The notes: generated from the sequence alone by a model not told the origin. 64,000 nucleotides of DNA from JAYPWI01 sp038135065 (GCA_038135065.1 JAYPWI010000020.1:1-64000); one strand, 5' to 3'. Shown: positions 28,169-36,943, counted from the stretch's first letter. A program made the numbers and translations.

Positions 28169-28782
28169 GAGGAACCCTCCTCGGTCGGAAACCACACAGG
28201 TGCCTCGTTCACCAACTCGGGCGGCACTGCGCCCACGGCGCGGTCGGCAGGAATGTGCTGCCGGGTCCGGGCCAGGATGCCGTGGCGGGGAATCTCCCCG
28301 TCGAGGGCGCCAGAGGCCAGATCGTCGATGAGTTGATCGGCCATCTCAGGAGTCACCCGGTACCGGTGGCGGTAGTTCACCTGCAGACATGGCGCCTCGG
28401 TGCAGGCAGCCTGGCACTCGGCTGCTTCGATGGTGAACATGCCGTCCGACGTCGTGCCACCGGCCTTGATGCCCAGGCGCCCCTCGAGGTGGTGCAGCAG
28501 ATCGGCAGCTCCCATGAGGGCGCACGACATGGTCGAACAGACGTTGATGACGTAGTTGCCGACTTCGTGGCGCTTGAACATCTCGTAGAACGAGCAGGTT
28601 CCGAGCACCTCGGCAGATGTCGTACCGACCAACTCGGCGATCTCGACCATCGCCTCGTCGGGTATCCAGCCGTGCTGTTCCTGGGCAAGGTGCAACAGCG
28701 GGATCATGGCCGAGCGCGGCCGTGGGTAGCGAGCGATGATCTCGGCGGCCAGCGCCCGGTTGGAATCGTCGAAGAACGCCAT
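28165..28782 (-). CDS. nuoE: NADH-quinone oxidoreductase subunit E
   Basis: The 205-residue thioredoxin-fold subunit holds the N1a [2Fe-2S] cluster through CSTMSC and ECQAACTEAPC. It pairs with NuoF in the NADH dehydrogenase module. I chose ATG at 28782 overlapping the nuoD stop; the open frame upstream lies inside nuoD and is not family-like. About 45 residues after the fold are poorly conserved. Confidence 0.95.
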   Translation of the reverse strand: MAFFDDSNRALAAEIIARYPRPRSAMIPLLHLAQEQHGWIPDEAMVEIAELVGTTSAEVLGTCSFYEMFKRHEVGNYVINVCSTMSCALMGAADLLHHLEGRLGIKAGGTTSDGMFTIEAAECQAACTEAPCLQVNYRHRYRVTPEMADQLIDDLASGALDGEIPRHGILARTRQHIPADRAVGAVPPELVNEAPVWFPTEEGSS

Positions 28783-30026
28783 CAGCGGTCGACCTCCCCC
28801 ATGATCGGATCGATGGAGCTGATGACGGCAATGGCGTCGGCCAGTAGGCCGCCCTGAACGAGATACGGAAGGGTCTGCAAGTTCACGAAACTCGGGGCCC
28901 TGATGTGCATGCGATGCGGCTTGGAACCACCGTCGGACACCATGTAGCAAGCCAGCTCACCCCGGGGTGACTCGACTGGGCAGTAGACCTCCCCAGCGGG
29001 CACTTTGTACCCCTCGGTGAAGATCTTGAAATGGTGGATGAGGGCTTCCATCGACTCGTCGATCCGGGCCCGGGGTGGTGGGGTCACCTTGCGGTCCTCG
29101 GCCCGGTACGGACCGGCCGGCATCATGTCGATGCACTGTTCCACGATGCGCATCGACTCACGAATCTCGTTGAGCCGGATGGCGTACCGATCGAACGTGT
29201 CACCGTAGGTCCCCACCACGATGTCGAAGTCCACTTGGTCGTAGGCCAGATAGGGCATCGCCCGCCGCAGGTCCCAGGCGTAGCCAGTGGACCGGAGAAG
29301 AGGTCCGGTGGCGCCCAGGGCGATCGCCTCGTCGGTGGTCAGCACACCGATGCCCTGGGTCCGGTCACGCCAGATGGGCTGCCCGGTCATCAGGACGTCG
29401 AATTCCTCGAGGCGAGAGGGAAGGATGGCCAGGATCTGCTCGAGATCCTGCTGCCAGCCGTCGGGAAGGTCGGCTGCTACACCGCCAGGGCGGATGTAGT
29501 TGTGGTTCATACGCAGGCCGGTGACCTTCTCGAAGAAGCGCAGCACCTCTTCCCGCTCCCGCCAGCCGTAGATCATCATGCCCACCGCGCCCAGGTCCAT
29601 CCCGTTGGTGGCCAGGAACAGCAGATGTGAGGACATGCGGTTGAGCTCACACATGAGCATGCGGATCCACGTCGCCCGATCGGGAATCTCCACCTCGAGC
29701 AGTTCCTCAACGGCCAGGGAGAATGCGAGTTCGGTGAACAGGGGTGACGCGTAGTCCATCCGGGTCACGTTGGTCGGACCCTGGAGGAAGGTGAGGTCCT
29801 CGGCGGTCTTCTCCATTCCCGTGTGCAGGTAGCCGATGACCGGCTTCGATCGGGTCACCACTTCGCCCTGCAGTTCCATGGTGATCCGCAACACGCCGTG
29901 GGTGGACGGGTGCTGAGGCCCCATGTTGATGATCATGCGTTCGTCATCGGGATCGACGACCGCAGGTGCCTCCGCCTCGGCCTCGGAGATTCGCAGCACG
30001 GCATCCTGTCGACCCAGGGCTGCCAA
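28782..30026 (-). CDS. nuoD: NADH-quinone oxidoreductase subunit D (set 2)
   Basis: The 49-kDa-type quinone-site subunit carries GPQHPSTHGVLR and a full-length NuoD body. The start is unclear. The frame is open and protein-like back to a TTG at 30026, deep inside nuoC. A GTG at 29999 has AGGA upstream, and an ATG at 29936 forms a standard ATGA overlap with the nuoC stop but begins only five residues before GPQHP. The open frame through the overlap hints at a former NuoCD fusion or a sequence indel. Confidence 0.9.
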   Translation of the reverse strand: MAALGRQDAVLRISEAEAEAPAVVDPDDERMIINMGPQHPSTHGVLRITMELQGEVVTRSKPVIGYLHTGMEKTAEDLTFLQGPTNVTRMDYASPLFTELAFSLAVEELLEVEIPDRATWIRMLMCELNRMSSHLLFLATNGMDLGAVGMMIYGWREREEVLRFFEKVTGLRMNHNYIRPGGVAADLPDGWQQDLEQILAILPSRLEEFDVLMTGQPIWRDRTQGIGVLTTDEAIALGATGPLLRSTGYAWDLRRAMPYLAYDQVDFDIVVGTYGDTFDRYAIRLNEIRESMRIVEQCIDMMPAGPYRAEDRKVTPPPRARIDESMEALIHHFKIFTEGYKVPAGEVYCPVESPRGELACYMVSDGGSKPHRMHIRAPSFVNLQTLPYLVQGGLLADAIAVISSIDPIMGEVDR

Positions 30027-30571
30027 GCGGTGAGCGGCGACGGTGGCCAGCAGCGACCCTCCACGGCCTTGAACTGCACGGGAATACGGCCCATGGCGTA
30101 GTCCTTGCGCAGTGGGTGTCCTTCCCAGTCCTCGGGTAGGAGGATCCGGGTGGGATCGGGGTGCCCTTCGAAGACGATGCCGAACATGTCCATGGCCTCT
30201 CGCTCCATGGCCTCGGCGCCCGGGTACATGGGTGTGATGGTCGGCACGGCAGGATCGGTGGCCGCAACCTGCACTCGGACCCTGATCCGGCGGCGTCCTT
30301 CGAGGTCGAGCAGGTTGACCACCACTTCGTAACGTTCAGCCGTCACGCCGGAGGGCAGGCTTCGGTCACCGGCACCCAGGTAGTCGACGCCACACAGATC
30401 GACACACATGGTGTAGCCGTCGGCCAGCAGGTCCGACATCAGACCGAGGTACGCGTCTGCTCCCGGATGCAGGACCACCTGTCCCCGACTGGAGGACATG
30501 GGCACACCGTGCAACAGCTGTGGCCCCGTGGGGTCTTCACCCGCCTCAGCGGCGTCCTGCGGGTCGGACAT
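29933..30571 (-). CDS. nuoC: NADH-quinone oxidoreductase subunit C (set 2)
   Basis: The 212-residue subunit carries the family segment REAMDMFGIVFEGHPDPTRI and WEGHPLRKDYAMGRIPVQFK. After that point the last 35 or so residues are rich in Trp, Cys, Arg, Ser and Pro and resemble an out-of-frame translation, while the nuoD frame looks coding. A one-base sequencing or assembly error near 30055, or a true long overlap, would explain this. Confidence 0.88.
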   Translation of the reverse strand: MSDPQDAAEAGEDPTGPQLLHGVPMSSSRGQVVLHPGADAYLGLMSDLLADGYTMCVDLCGVDYLGAGDRSLPSGVTAERYEVVVNLLDLEGRRRIRVRVQVAATDPAVPTITPMYPGAEAMEREAMDMFGIVFEGHPDPTRILLPEDWEGHPLRKDYAMGRIPVQFKAVEGRCWPPSPLTAWQPWVDRMPCCESPRPRRRHLRSSIPMTNA

Positions 30572-31185
30572 CAACGGCCACCGGTTCTGATGATCACAGG
30601 TTCGGGCTGTGCGTCGGTGGCCTGTGCCGCATCGAGGACGAAGCCCGCTCCCCCGCCGGTCGCAGCGCGCCGCTCACTGAGTTCACCGGTCCGGATCTTC
30701 TCGTGAAGGGCCAGGATGGCATGGAGCAGGGTCTCGGGGCCCGGTGGACAACCTGGGGCGTACATGTCGACAGGCACCACCTGGTCGACGCCCTGCACGA
30801 TCGCGTAGTTGTTGAACATGCCACCGCTCGAAGCACAGACGCCCATGCTGATCACCCACTTGGGTTCCATCATCTGGTCGTAGATCTGGCGGAGCACAGG
30901 AGCCATCTTCTGGCTCACCCTTCCGGCGACAATCATGAGGTCGGCTTGCCGGGGGGAGGCCCGGAAGGTTTCCATGCCGTAGCGAGCCATGTCGTAGTGA
31001 GCAGTGCCCGTGGCCATCATCTCGATGGCGCAGCACGCCAGGCCGAAGGTCGCGGGCATCAGGCTGCGTCGTCGAGCCCACTTCACGAGGTCTGCGATGG
31101 GGGCGGTGAACACGCTGTGTCCCAACCCTGCCAAACCGTCGTCGCCGAGACCGATCTTTCGCTTCAGATCCGATATGTCAGCCAT
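30571..31185 (-). CDS. nuoB: NADH-quinone oxidoreductase subunit B (set 2)
   Basis: The 204-residue N2-cluster subunit shows ACCAIEMMATG, GVCASSGGMF and APGCPPGPE, which supply the cluster cysteines. It is about 35 residues longer than set 1 NuoB through N- and C-terminal extensions. It begins one base after the nuoA stop, and its stop overlaps the nuoC ATG. Confidence 0.95.
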   Translation of the reverse strand: MADISDLKRKIGLGDDGLAGLGHSVFTAPIADLVKWARRRSLMPATFGLACCAIEMMATGTAHYDMARYGMETFRASPRQADLMIVAGRVSQKMAPVLRQIYDQMMEPKWVISMGVCASSGGMFNNYAIVQGVDQVVPVDMYAPGCPPGPETLLHAILALHEKIRTGELSERRAATGGGAGFVLDAAQATDAQPEPVIIRTGGR

Positions 31186-31186
31186 G

Positions 31187-31648
31187 TCATGCCGCCTCGT
31201 CGGCCACTGGTTCGCGGCCCTCGAGCCCGACTTTGCGCACGGTGGAGGTCGTGGTGCGCTCCGGGCTGCGGGCCTGGGTGAGGTGACGGCGGCCAGGCCC
31301 CCAGTTGAGCCCGCCCATGGCCAGCTCGTAGACGAAGGAAAGGAAGAAGATCCCAGCGAAGATCAACATTGCCACGAGACCGAACAGACCTAGTTCGTCG
31401 TTGGCCACCGCCCAGGGGTAGAGGAAGACGATCTCGATATCGAACATGATGAACAGCATGGCCACCAGGTAGAACTTCACCGGGAAGCGCTCGGGGATGC
31501 TGTGCTGGTCGACGATGCCGCACTCGTAGGACGACCGCTTGGCGATGGTGGGTCGCTCGGGAGCCAGCAAGCGGGAGGCGACGATGCTGCCCAGAACGAA
31601 CACCACGGCGAGGACGCCGAGGGTCAGAACGGGTAGGTACTGCTCCAT
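31187..31648 (-). CDS. nuoA: NADH-quinone oxidoreductase subunit A (set 2)
   Basis: The 153-residue subunit has three membrane helices with YECGIVDQHS and MLFIMFDIEIVFLYPWA. A polar C-terminal tail of about 35 residues extends beyond the usual family end. Only 30 bp separate it from the upstream bc-locus membrane protein, with no room for a clear separate promoter, so the 14-subunit nuo set is probably co-transcribed with the bc genes. Confidence 0.95.
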   Translation of the reverse strand: MEQYLPVLTLGVLAVVFVLGSIVASRLLAPERPTIAKRSSYECGIVDQHSIPERFPVKFYLVAMLFIMFDIEIVFLYPWAVANDELGLFGLVAMLIFAGIFFLSFVYELAMGGLNWGPGRRHLTQARSPERTTTSTVRKVGLEGREPVADEAA

Positions 31649-31678
31649 GTCACTCCCCCTGACTGACCCGATGGCGCC

Positions 31679-32494
31679 TCAAGAACCAGCAGCCTCACGT
31701 ATCGCCCATACGGCCTGGTCACGCCGGTGCAGGTGGTAGCACCCGAGGCCGAACAACAAGCCGGAGAAGATGGCGACCAACGCAGGGCGGAGGCGTAGCG
31801 ACCCCTGATCCCGGTGCATGACCACCGACCACACCGGAGCCTCTTCATCGAGCACGCCGGTCGGGATGACGACCTTGCCCTCGTCGTTCAACTGGTTGGG
31901 ATCGATGTCGGGAATGGGCTGGTAGGCCTGAAGCTGCACCACTGCGTAGTGGGGCCGGCCCCGACTAGGAATGAAGTATTGGGTGAAGGCGTTGTCGGGA
32001 ATCCCGAAGGGCCGATATCGCTCACCTCCAGTTTCGAGGATCCGGTGGGTGCGATATTCCGACGTCGCCCCGAACCGGCAGCTGTTCACCGATTCGAGGA
32101 GCCTGGCATCCTCACCCCCACACACGACGTGGGCATCAGCCGCCGACTGAGCCCCCGCCTCGGCGACCACTTCCCATCCCTCGGGAACCTCGTCGAGATC
32201 ATTCGACAGCTGTTGCACCTCTTCGATGGGCACGGAGCCGGGGTCGGTCGCCAGATGTGACACCTCCCAGCTCGGGAGCTGGCCGATCCAGCCGATCCCG
32301 AAGACCCACCAGATCACGCCCATCAGGAAGTTCCAGCCCCACAGCCCGGTCCAGGCCACGAGGAAACCGAGGCGCGCTCCGAGGTTGGTGGCCAGCAGGA
32401 GGTACACGGACCCGCACAGCACGATGATGCTGATCAACACGGCCAGGTAGCCGGTGAGAACCGGGTCCCACCCCACGACGCTGAGAAGATTCAT
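31679..32494 (-). CDS. unknown membrane protein of the bc-complex locus (271 aa)
   Basis: I do not recognise this family. Two hydrophobic segments lie at the N-terminus (about 13-34 and 41-68), followed by a polar region of about 160 residues with two cysteines and no haem or iron-sulfur motif, and one C-terminal helix (about 236-255). It sits three bases after the cytochrome c gene stop and just before nuoA, so it is positioned between the bc complex and complex I genes. A structural or assembly role in the bc complex, or in linking the two complexes, is inference from position only. Confidence 0.8.
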   Translation of the reverse strand: MNLLSVVGWDPVLTGYLAVLISIIVLCGSVYLLLATNLGARLGFLVAWTGLWGWNFLMGVIWWVFGIGWIGQLPSWEVSHLATDPGSVPIEEVQQLSNDLDEVPEGWEVVAEAGAQSAADAHVVCGGEDARLLESVNSCRFGATSEYRTHRILETGGERYRPFGIPDNAFTQYFIPSRGRPHYAVVQLQAYQPIPDIDPNQLNDEGKVVIPTGVLDEEAPVWSVVMHRDQGSLRLRPALVAIFSGLLFGLGCYHLHRRDQAVWAIREAAGS

Positions 32495-32497
32495 CGA

Positions 32498-33613
32498 TCA
32501 GTCCTCGCTGCCTTGTGGGACGAACAGTTCGGCGAATTCGACCGATGACTGCTCGTCGGGATCGAGGCCTCGCTCGTAGTCAACGATGGCCCGGATCTCA
32601 TCTTCGGTGAGAATTTTCCCGAAGCCGGGCATCCCGTAGTTGCCAAGTCGGGTGTTCTGGTCGCCGTAGGGCACGTTGTCCGCTGCTCCTGCAGCGATGA
32701 AAGCGACCTGGTCGTCGGGATCAGCGAAGAGGCGTCCCAAGCTCAGCGAGTTCAGCGCAGGGCCATAGCGACCAGAGCCAGCTGGACCGGGGACCACCTC
32801 GACGGTCCCTGCATTGTTGGGCAGTTGCGTCGGACCCCGCCCAGGCCAACGTGGGGTGTGGCACCGGGCGCAGTGGAGTTCGAACAGCACCTGACCCTCG
32901 GATTTGCCGGGATCGGCCGCCATGGCTGCTTCTTTTGCCTCCAAGGCTCGGGCCGTCGCTTCTTCATCGGTCAGGCGTTCGCGCCACAACCAGGCAACGA
33001 TGTCGTCGATGGCCTGGTCGTTCAGCGGACCACCACCCTCGAGACCCCACGCCGGCATCACGCCACGCCCGTAGACGAGGATGTTGCGAACTTCTTCGAC
33101 CTCGTCGAGCGAGGAAGCGCCGGTGTCGAACCGCTGGAAGACGGTGTTGATGGCTGGGCCTCGCCACGTGGTGTTCACGATGAAGCTGTCACGATCCGAG
33201 AATTGATTTCCGATATCGAGGACGACCGGGGCGAAGTTGGCCCCGTTCATGTCTGCCCCGTGGCAGTTGACACAGCCCAGCTCCACCGAGAGCGCCTCGC
33301 CCCGGTTGGCGGCCCGCTCGGCGAAGCCCGTCTCGGCACCTGAGCGCCGACCGCCTTCGCGCAACCAGTAGATCGGCAGGACGAGGGTGAGGATGATCAG
33401 CATCAACACCCCGAAGGCCTGCACCTTCTCCAGCCGGGGTCCCTCCAACTCGTCGTCACTTGGCAAGGAGCCACGGTTGGCCGCCAGTTCGATCTCGCTA
33501 CCGAGTTCGGGCTTGCTCCGTCGAATGTTGACGAAGACGTAGATCGCCCACCCGACGACGACAATGGCCAATAGGGCCATAGCGATCGATCGCTCGGTGG
33601 TTGCGGCATACAT
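32498..33613 (-). CDS. membrane-bound two-haem cytochrome c of the bc complex
   Basis: The 371-residue protein has two N-terminal membrane helices (about 11-30 and 68-84) and two CxxCH haem sites, CVNCH starting at Cys114 and CARCH in the second half, each in its own cytochrome c domain. The second domain has a late Met-containing GMPGFG segment. The two-haem plan matches the actinobacterial QcrC role of carrying electrons from the Rieske protein to the oxidase. The start is ATG at 33613, with GTG one codon earlier also possible. Confidence 0.9.
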   Translation of the reverse strand: MYAATTERSIAMALLAIVVVGWAIYVFVNIRRSKPELGSEIELAANRGSLPSDDELEGPRLEKVQAFGVLMLIILTLVLPIYWLREGGRRSGAETGFAERAANRGEALSVELGCVNCHGADMNGANFAPVVLDIGNQFSDRDSFIVNTTWRGPAINTVFQRFDTGASSLDEVEEVRNILVYGRGVMPAWGLEGGGPLNDQAIDDIVAWLWRERLTDEEATARALEAKEAAMAADPGKSEGQVLFELHCARCHTPRWPGRGPTQLPNNAGTVEVVPGPAGSGRYGPALNSLSLGRLFADPDDQVAFIAAGAADNVPYGDQNTRLGNYGMPGFGKILTEDEIRAIVDYERGLDPDEQSSVEFAELFVPQGSED

Positions 33614-33662
33614 CACAGAGCTTCACTCCTGAGGGGGCTGGGAATGGATCGGAGGCTGTGCG

Positions 33663-34514
33663 TCAGGCGCAATGCGGACCCTCCAGACCCTGTTTGGTGG
33701 TGTCGACACCGATCGCTGGACCCTGCTTGGGCGAACCCGTGTCGATGATGACGTCCACGCCGTCGATGATGATGGGGAAGCGGTCCATACCCCTGGGGGC
33801 AGGGCCAGCCTTCTTTTCCCCCACCCGGTTGTACTGCGAACCGTGACACGGGCACTCGAACCATTGCGAGGAAGCGCAGACGGGCACTTTGCAGCCGAGA
33901 TGTGGGCACTTCTGCCACAGCGCCACGTAGCCCTGCTTGATCCCGTCGAGCACCGAGCCCGTGTACACCGCCTCCGCAGCGCTCTGCGATGCGCTGTCGA
34001 GTGGATACGGCTGCAGGTAGGTCTGAGCCTCTGAGAAGTAACTGAAGTTGGTGGCCGGCGAACTGGACGAGATGACAGCATTCACCGATTCGATGGTGCC
34101 GATCTTCACCTTGCCACCGAATCCCTTGGAGGGCCGGGGCCACAGGAAGGCGATATTGGCGGCCCCGAATGCACCAAGTGACGCACCCATCAACTGGATC
34201 GAGGCCCGGTTGAGGAACTGGCGTCGGGTGACCCCCACCTCATCGGGATCAGGCGGCGACCATTCGGCAACCGGCCGCGGAGGCGCTGCTTCGAGGGATC
34301 CCCCCGTGCGAGCCAGGGCGACGGAACGCTCCAGTTCACGAGCCTCGTCGCTGGCCCCTGAGCTCTCGGCACCAGACTGGGTATCCCGCCGACGGGTCTC
34401 GGCAGCGAGGTGTCCCAGACCATCGGCGTCGCGTCGGCGCAACGAGGTCAGGGCGACCGCCAAGGCCAGTACGGCGAGGACGACGACGGTGATCACGAGA
34501 AGTGTCGATGACAT
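33663..34514 (-). CDS. qcrA: Rieske [2Fe-2S] protein of the bc complex
   Basis: The 283-residue protein carries the Rieske motifs CPHLGC and CPCHGS that ligate the [2Fe-2S] cluster. It has an N-terminal hydrophobic segment, a polar linker, then a TRRQFL twin-arginine-like motif followed by a second hydrophobic segment. This suggests Tat-assisted insertion of the folded cluster domain. It lies between the subunit-IV-type cytochrome b and the two-haem cytochrome c. Confidence 0.94.
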   Translation of the reverse strand: MSSTLLVITVVVLAVLALAVALTSLRRRDADGLGHLAAETRRRDTQSGAESSGASDEARELERSVALARTGGSLEAAPPRPVAEWSPPDPDEVGVTRRQFLNRASIQLMGASLGAFGAANIAFLWPRPSKGFGGKVKIGTIESVNAVISSSSPATNFSYFSEAQTYLQPYPLDSASQSAAEAVYTGSVLDGIKQGYVALWQKCPHLGCKVPVCASSQWFECPCHGSQYNRVGEKKAGPAPRGMDRFPIIIDGVDVIIDTGSPKQGPAIGVDTTKQGLEGPHCA

Positions 34515-34526
34515 ACGGTCAGGCCC

Positions 34527-35261
34527 TCACAAGTGGAAGATGCCGTGGAGGCCAGTGTCCCACGGATAGGTGAAGTTGAAACCCTGGCCTCGGAAGAACG
34601 ATCCGATGATCACCAGGATGGCCCAGAACATCAGGTGGATGGTCTGGATCGAGATGGCGAATTTCCGGTCCTCGGGAGCGTTCGACGGGTTCCGGTCGAT
34701 GTAAGGCATAAAGGCCAACAACACCAGCACCACACCGGGGGCGGTGACGCCAGCGATCATCGGGTCGAACATGGTCAGCAGCTCTTGCAGGCCCAAGAAG
34801 TACCAGGGAGCCTTGGACGGGTTCGGGGTCTCATTGATGTCAGCGAGCTCGAGGAGCGGGGCGTTGATGAACAACGAGAACACGGTGACGAACGCCATGA
34901 TGAAGAGAGCGGCCGTGAACTCCGCGGCGAGGAGATGCGGCCACACGTGGACCTTGTCGCCTGGGGATGCCTTGACGTCCTGGATCGAACCCGACTTGAC
35001 CACGGTGAGCAGCCGGTGAGTGTTGCCTCCCGGGCCAGCCATCATCGGCGGGGCGATGGTCGCCACGCCGCCGCCGGCAGGCGCCGCCACGGCTCCGCCG
35101 CCCTGCTGACTGCGCTCGAGCAGTGAACGGGGAATGGTCTCACCGTCGTCGTCGGACACCGGACCGGCAGCGTCGGACGAGGTGGCCGCAGGCCCCTCCC
35201 CCGTCGCCTTGGCCTTGGCGGCCTGGCTGCGCTTGAGCAGATGTTCTGGGATTTCAGTCAT
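34527..35261 (-). CDS. cytochrome b C-terminal half (subunit IV type) with polar N-terminal extension
   Basis: The 244-residue protein has three C-terminal membrane helices and the Q-oxidation-site motif in the form APWYFLGLQELL, where many cytochromes b have PEWY. It is the separate C-terminal half of a split cytochrome b, as in b6f complexes. The first 100 or so residues are polar and contain two copies of a short motif, EIPEHLLKRSQ and TIPRSLLERSQ. A third copy starts the cytochrome c at 37254. Confidence 0.92.
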   Translation of the reverse strand: MTEIPEHLLKRSQAAKAKATGEGPAATSSDAAGPVSDDDGETIPRSLLERSQQGGGAVAAPAGGGVATIAPPMMAGPGGNTHRLLTVVKSGSIQDVKASPGDKVHVWPHLLAAEFTAALFIMAFVTVFSLFINAPLLELADINETPNPSKAPWYFLGLQELLTMFDPMIAGVTAPGVVLVLLAFMPYIDRNPSNAPEDRKFAISIQTIHLMFWAILVIIGSFFRGQGFNFTYPWDTGLHGIFHL

Positions 35262-35280
35262 TGCTGCAGCTACCTCGCCG

Positions 35281-36075
35281 TTAGAGCGGACCCGAGATCC
35301 CGCCGTCCTTCCTGACTCTCCAGAAATGGATGGCCATGAAGATGACGATCGTGAAGGGCAACATCAATACGTGGAGCACGTACCACCGTAGAAGGGTTTC
35401 CGCACCGATCTGTTTGCCACCGAGCAGGACGAAGCGGACCTGGTCACCGAACACCGGGGTGAATCCCATCATGTTCGTCCCCACCGTCACAGCCCAGAGC
35501 GACAGCTGGTCCCAAGGAAGCAGGTAGCCGGTGAACGACAGCAGCAGGGTCAGCTTGAGCAGCATCACCCCGATGACCCAGTTGAACTCCCGCGGCGCCT
35601 TGTATGCGCCGTGGTAGAAGACTCGGGCCATGTGCAGGAATACCGACAACACCATCAGGTGGGCGGCCCATCTGTGCATGTTGCGGACCAAGAGGCCGAA
35701 GCTCACCTGGGTGTGGAGGCTCTCGATGTCGCTCCAAGCCGCCGCCGCTGTGGGCCGGTAGAAGAACATCAGGAAGATGCCCGTCACGGTCAGCAGGATG
35801 AACAAGAAGAAGCTGAGACCCCCGAGGCACAGGGTGTAGCTCACCTTCACCGCGTGGCGCTTCACCTTCACCGGGTGCAGGTGGTACAGCACCGAGTTCA
35901 TGATCACGTACGAACGATTACGGGGGCTGTCCGTATAACCCTTGCGGAAGATCGAGCCGGGCCGGAAGACCGAGGTCCAGAACTGACTGTCCTGCAACCA
36001 GTCACCGGCTGCGGTGACTCCTTGCTGGATTCGGGCCGGAAGCGGCTGCTTCGCCTTCTCGATGGTGTTCGCCAT
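35281..36075 (-). CDS. qcrB: cytochrome b N-terminal half (b6 type)
   Basis: The 264-residue protein has four main membrane helices and binds two b haems. The helix B histidines are spaced H-x13-H (MHRW to FLHM). The helix D histidines are spaced H-x14-H (VLHV to AIHF), the spacing known for cytochrome b6 and not the x13 of cytochrome b. Together with the separate subunit IV gene this marks a b6-type bc complex. Mainstream actinobacterial QcrB is a single fused protein. Confidence 0.93.
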   Translation of the reverse strand: MANTIEKAKQPLPARIQQGVTAAGDWLQDSQFWTSVFRPGSIFRKGYTDSPRNRSYVIMNSVLYHLHPVKVKRHAVKVSYTLCLGGLSFFLFILLTVTGIFLMFFYRPTAAAAWSDIESLHTQVSFGLLVRNMHRWAAHLMVLSVFLHMARVFYHGAYKAPREFNWVIGVMLLKLTLLLSFTGYLLPWDQLSLWAVTVGTNMMGFTPVFGDQVRFVLLGGKQIGAETLLRWYVLHVLMLPFTIVIFMAIHFWRVRKDGGISGPL

Positions 36076-36090
36076 AGTGCTGTAGGTCCT

Positions 36091-36507
36091 TTACAGGCGC
36101 ATGCCGTAGGCGTAGCCGTGGGTGTGCGTCCGGCCATGGACGTCACCCTCGGACGGGGGATTGTTGGTGACTTTGCCCAGGGTGATCACACCCGTCGGGC
36201 AACGATCGACGCACAGGGCACACCGGGTGCACACATCGTCGTCGATGATGAACACTGCATTGTCGTGGGGATCCAGGCCCGGGCGATCCGCTCCGAGCGC
36301 CTCGTCCACCACTGAGGTGGAGAGGAACCAGATGCACTTCCACGGGCAGATGTCGACGCAACCCTCACACTGGATGCACTCACTCTGATCGATGTTGATG
36401 AACTGCTTGGGCTTCACCGCAGCAGCCAGGTAATCGGCATCGACCGTTTGCAGGACGTAGTCGTCCCGGAAGTACGGCATCGGAGGGTTGGCGTCGGTCC
36501 GTGCCAT
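36091..36507 (-). CDS. 2x[4Fe-4S] ferredoxin-type protein in the bc operon
   Basis: The 138-residue soluble protein has two cluster motifs, CIQCEGCVDICPWKC and CTRCALCVDRCP, separated by about 35 residues, with an N-terminal 40-residue lead and a His-containing C-terminus. It lies 15 bp upstream of the cytochrome b gene and one base after the first gene of the operon. A ferredoxin is not a standard bc complex subunit. It might feed electrons to the bc complex or to the NuoEFG-less complex I; both are inference. Confidence 0.88.
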   Translation of the reverse strand: MARTDANPPMPYFRDDYVLQTVDADYLAAAVKPKQFINIDQSECIQCEGCVDICPWKCIWFLSTSVVDEALGADRPGLDPHDNAVFIIDDDVCTRCALCVDRCPTGVITLGKVTNNPPSEGDVHGRTHTHGYAYGMRL

Positions 36508-36508
36508 G

Positions 36509-36943
36509 TCAGTCGGCCTTCACCAGTGGCCGGCCGAAGTCCGACATGGGCTCCGCCACGACCTTCTCGTCGTCACGGCGCTGCCACCACAGAACGACCA
36601 GAGGCAGGAAGGCAAGCGCCACGAGGTGCTCGACCACCACAACCACGTCCGACACCTTCTTCATGTCCATGCGGAACGGCGGAAACGTGATGGGCCCGTC
36701 CAACCATTGACCCTCGGTGAAAGCCATCTTCTCGACCGACCAGCCGAGCTCGTTGTCGGTGTAGCGCACCCAGCGATCGGGTACCACACCGAACACCATC
36801 ATCAGCAACATGAAGATGAAGACCGAACCGAGCATGGCCTCACCCCACGTTGTGGGGCGGCTGGTCGGCCTCCGCTTGCCGTACGCAAAAACCGCCCAAA
36901 TCATGAGCCCGGTGATCACTAGCGATGTCCAGATTGCGACCAC
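36509..36943 (-). CDS. unknown small membrane protein, first gene of the bc-nuo operon
   Basis: I do not recognise this 144-residue protein. It has three predicted helices: about 3-21, about 36-54 and about 101-121. The polar loop between the second and third contains many aromatic and acidic residues. It begins with GTG preceded by GAGGAGGG, a strong ribosome binding site, and is the promoter-proximal gene downstream of a Rex-operator-like palindrome. A role as a bc complex accessory subunit is suggested only by position. Confidence 0.8.
   Translation of the reverse strand: MVAIWTSLVITGLMIWAVFAYGKRRPTSRPTTWGEAMLGSVFIFMLLMMVFGVVPDRWVRYTDNELGWSVEKMAFTEGQWLDGPITFPPFRMDMKKVSDVVVVVEHLVALAFLPLVVLWWQRRDDEKVVAEPMSDFGRPLVKAD

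Noticed and set aside
4952..36943. The two nuo operons as an assembly duplication
   Set aside because: They differ in gene content (11 and 14 subunits), lengths, tails and protein sequence throughout, so they are true paralogous operons.
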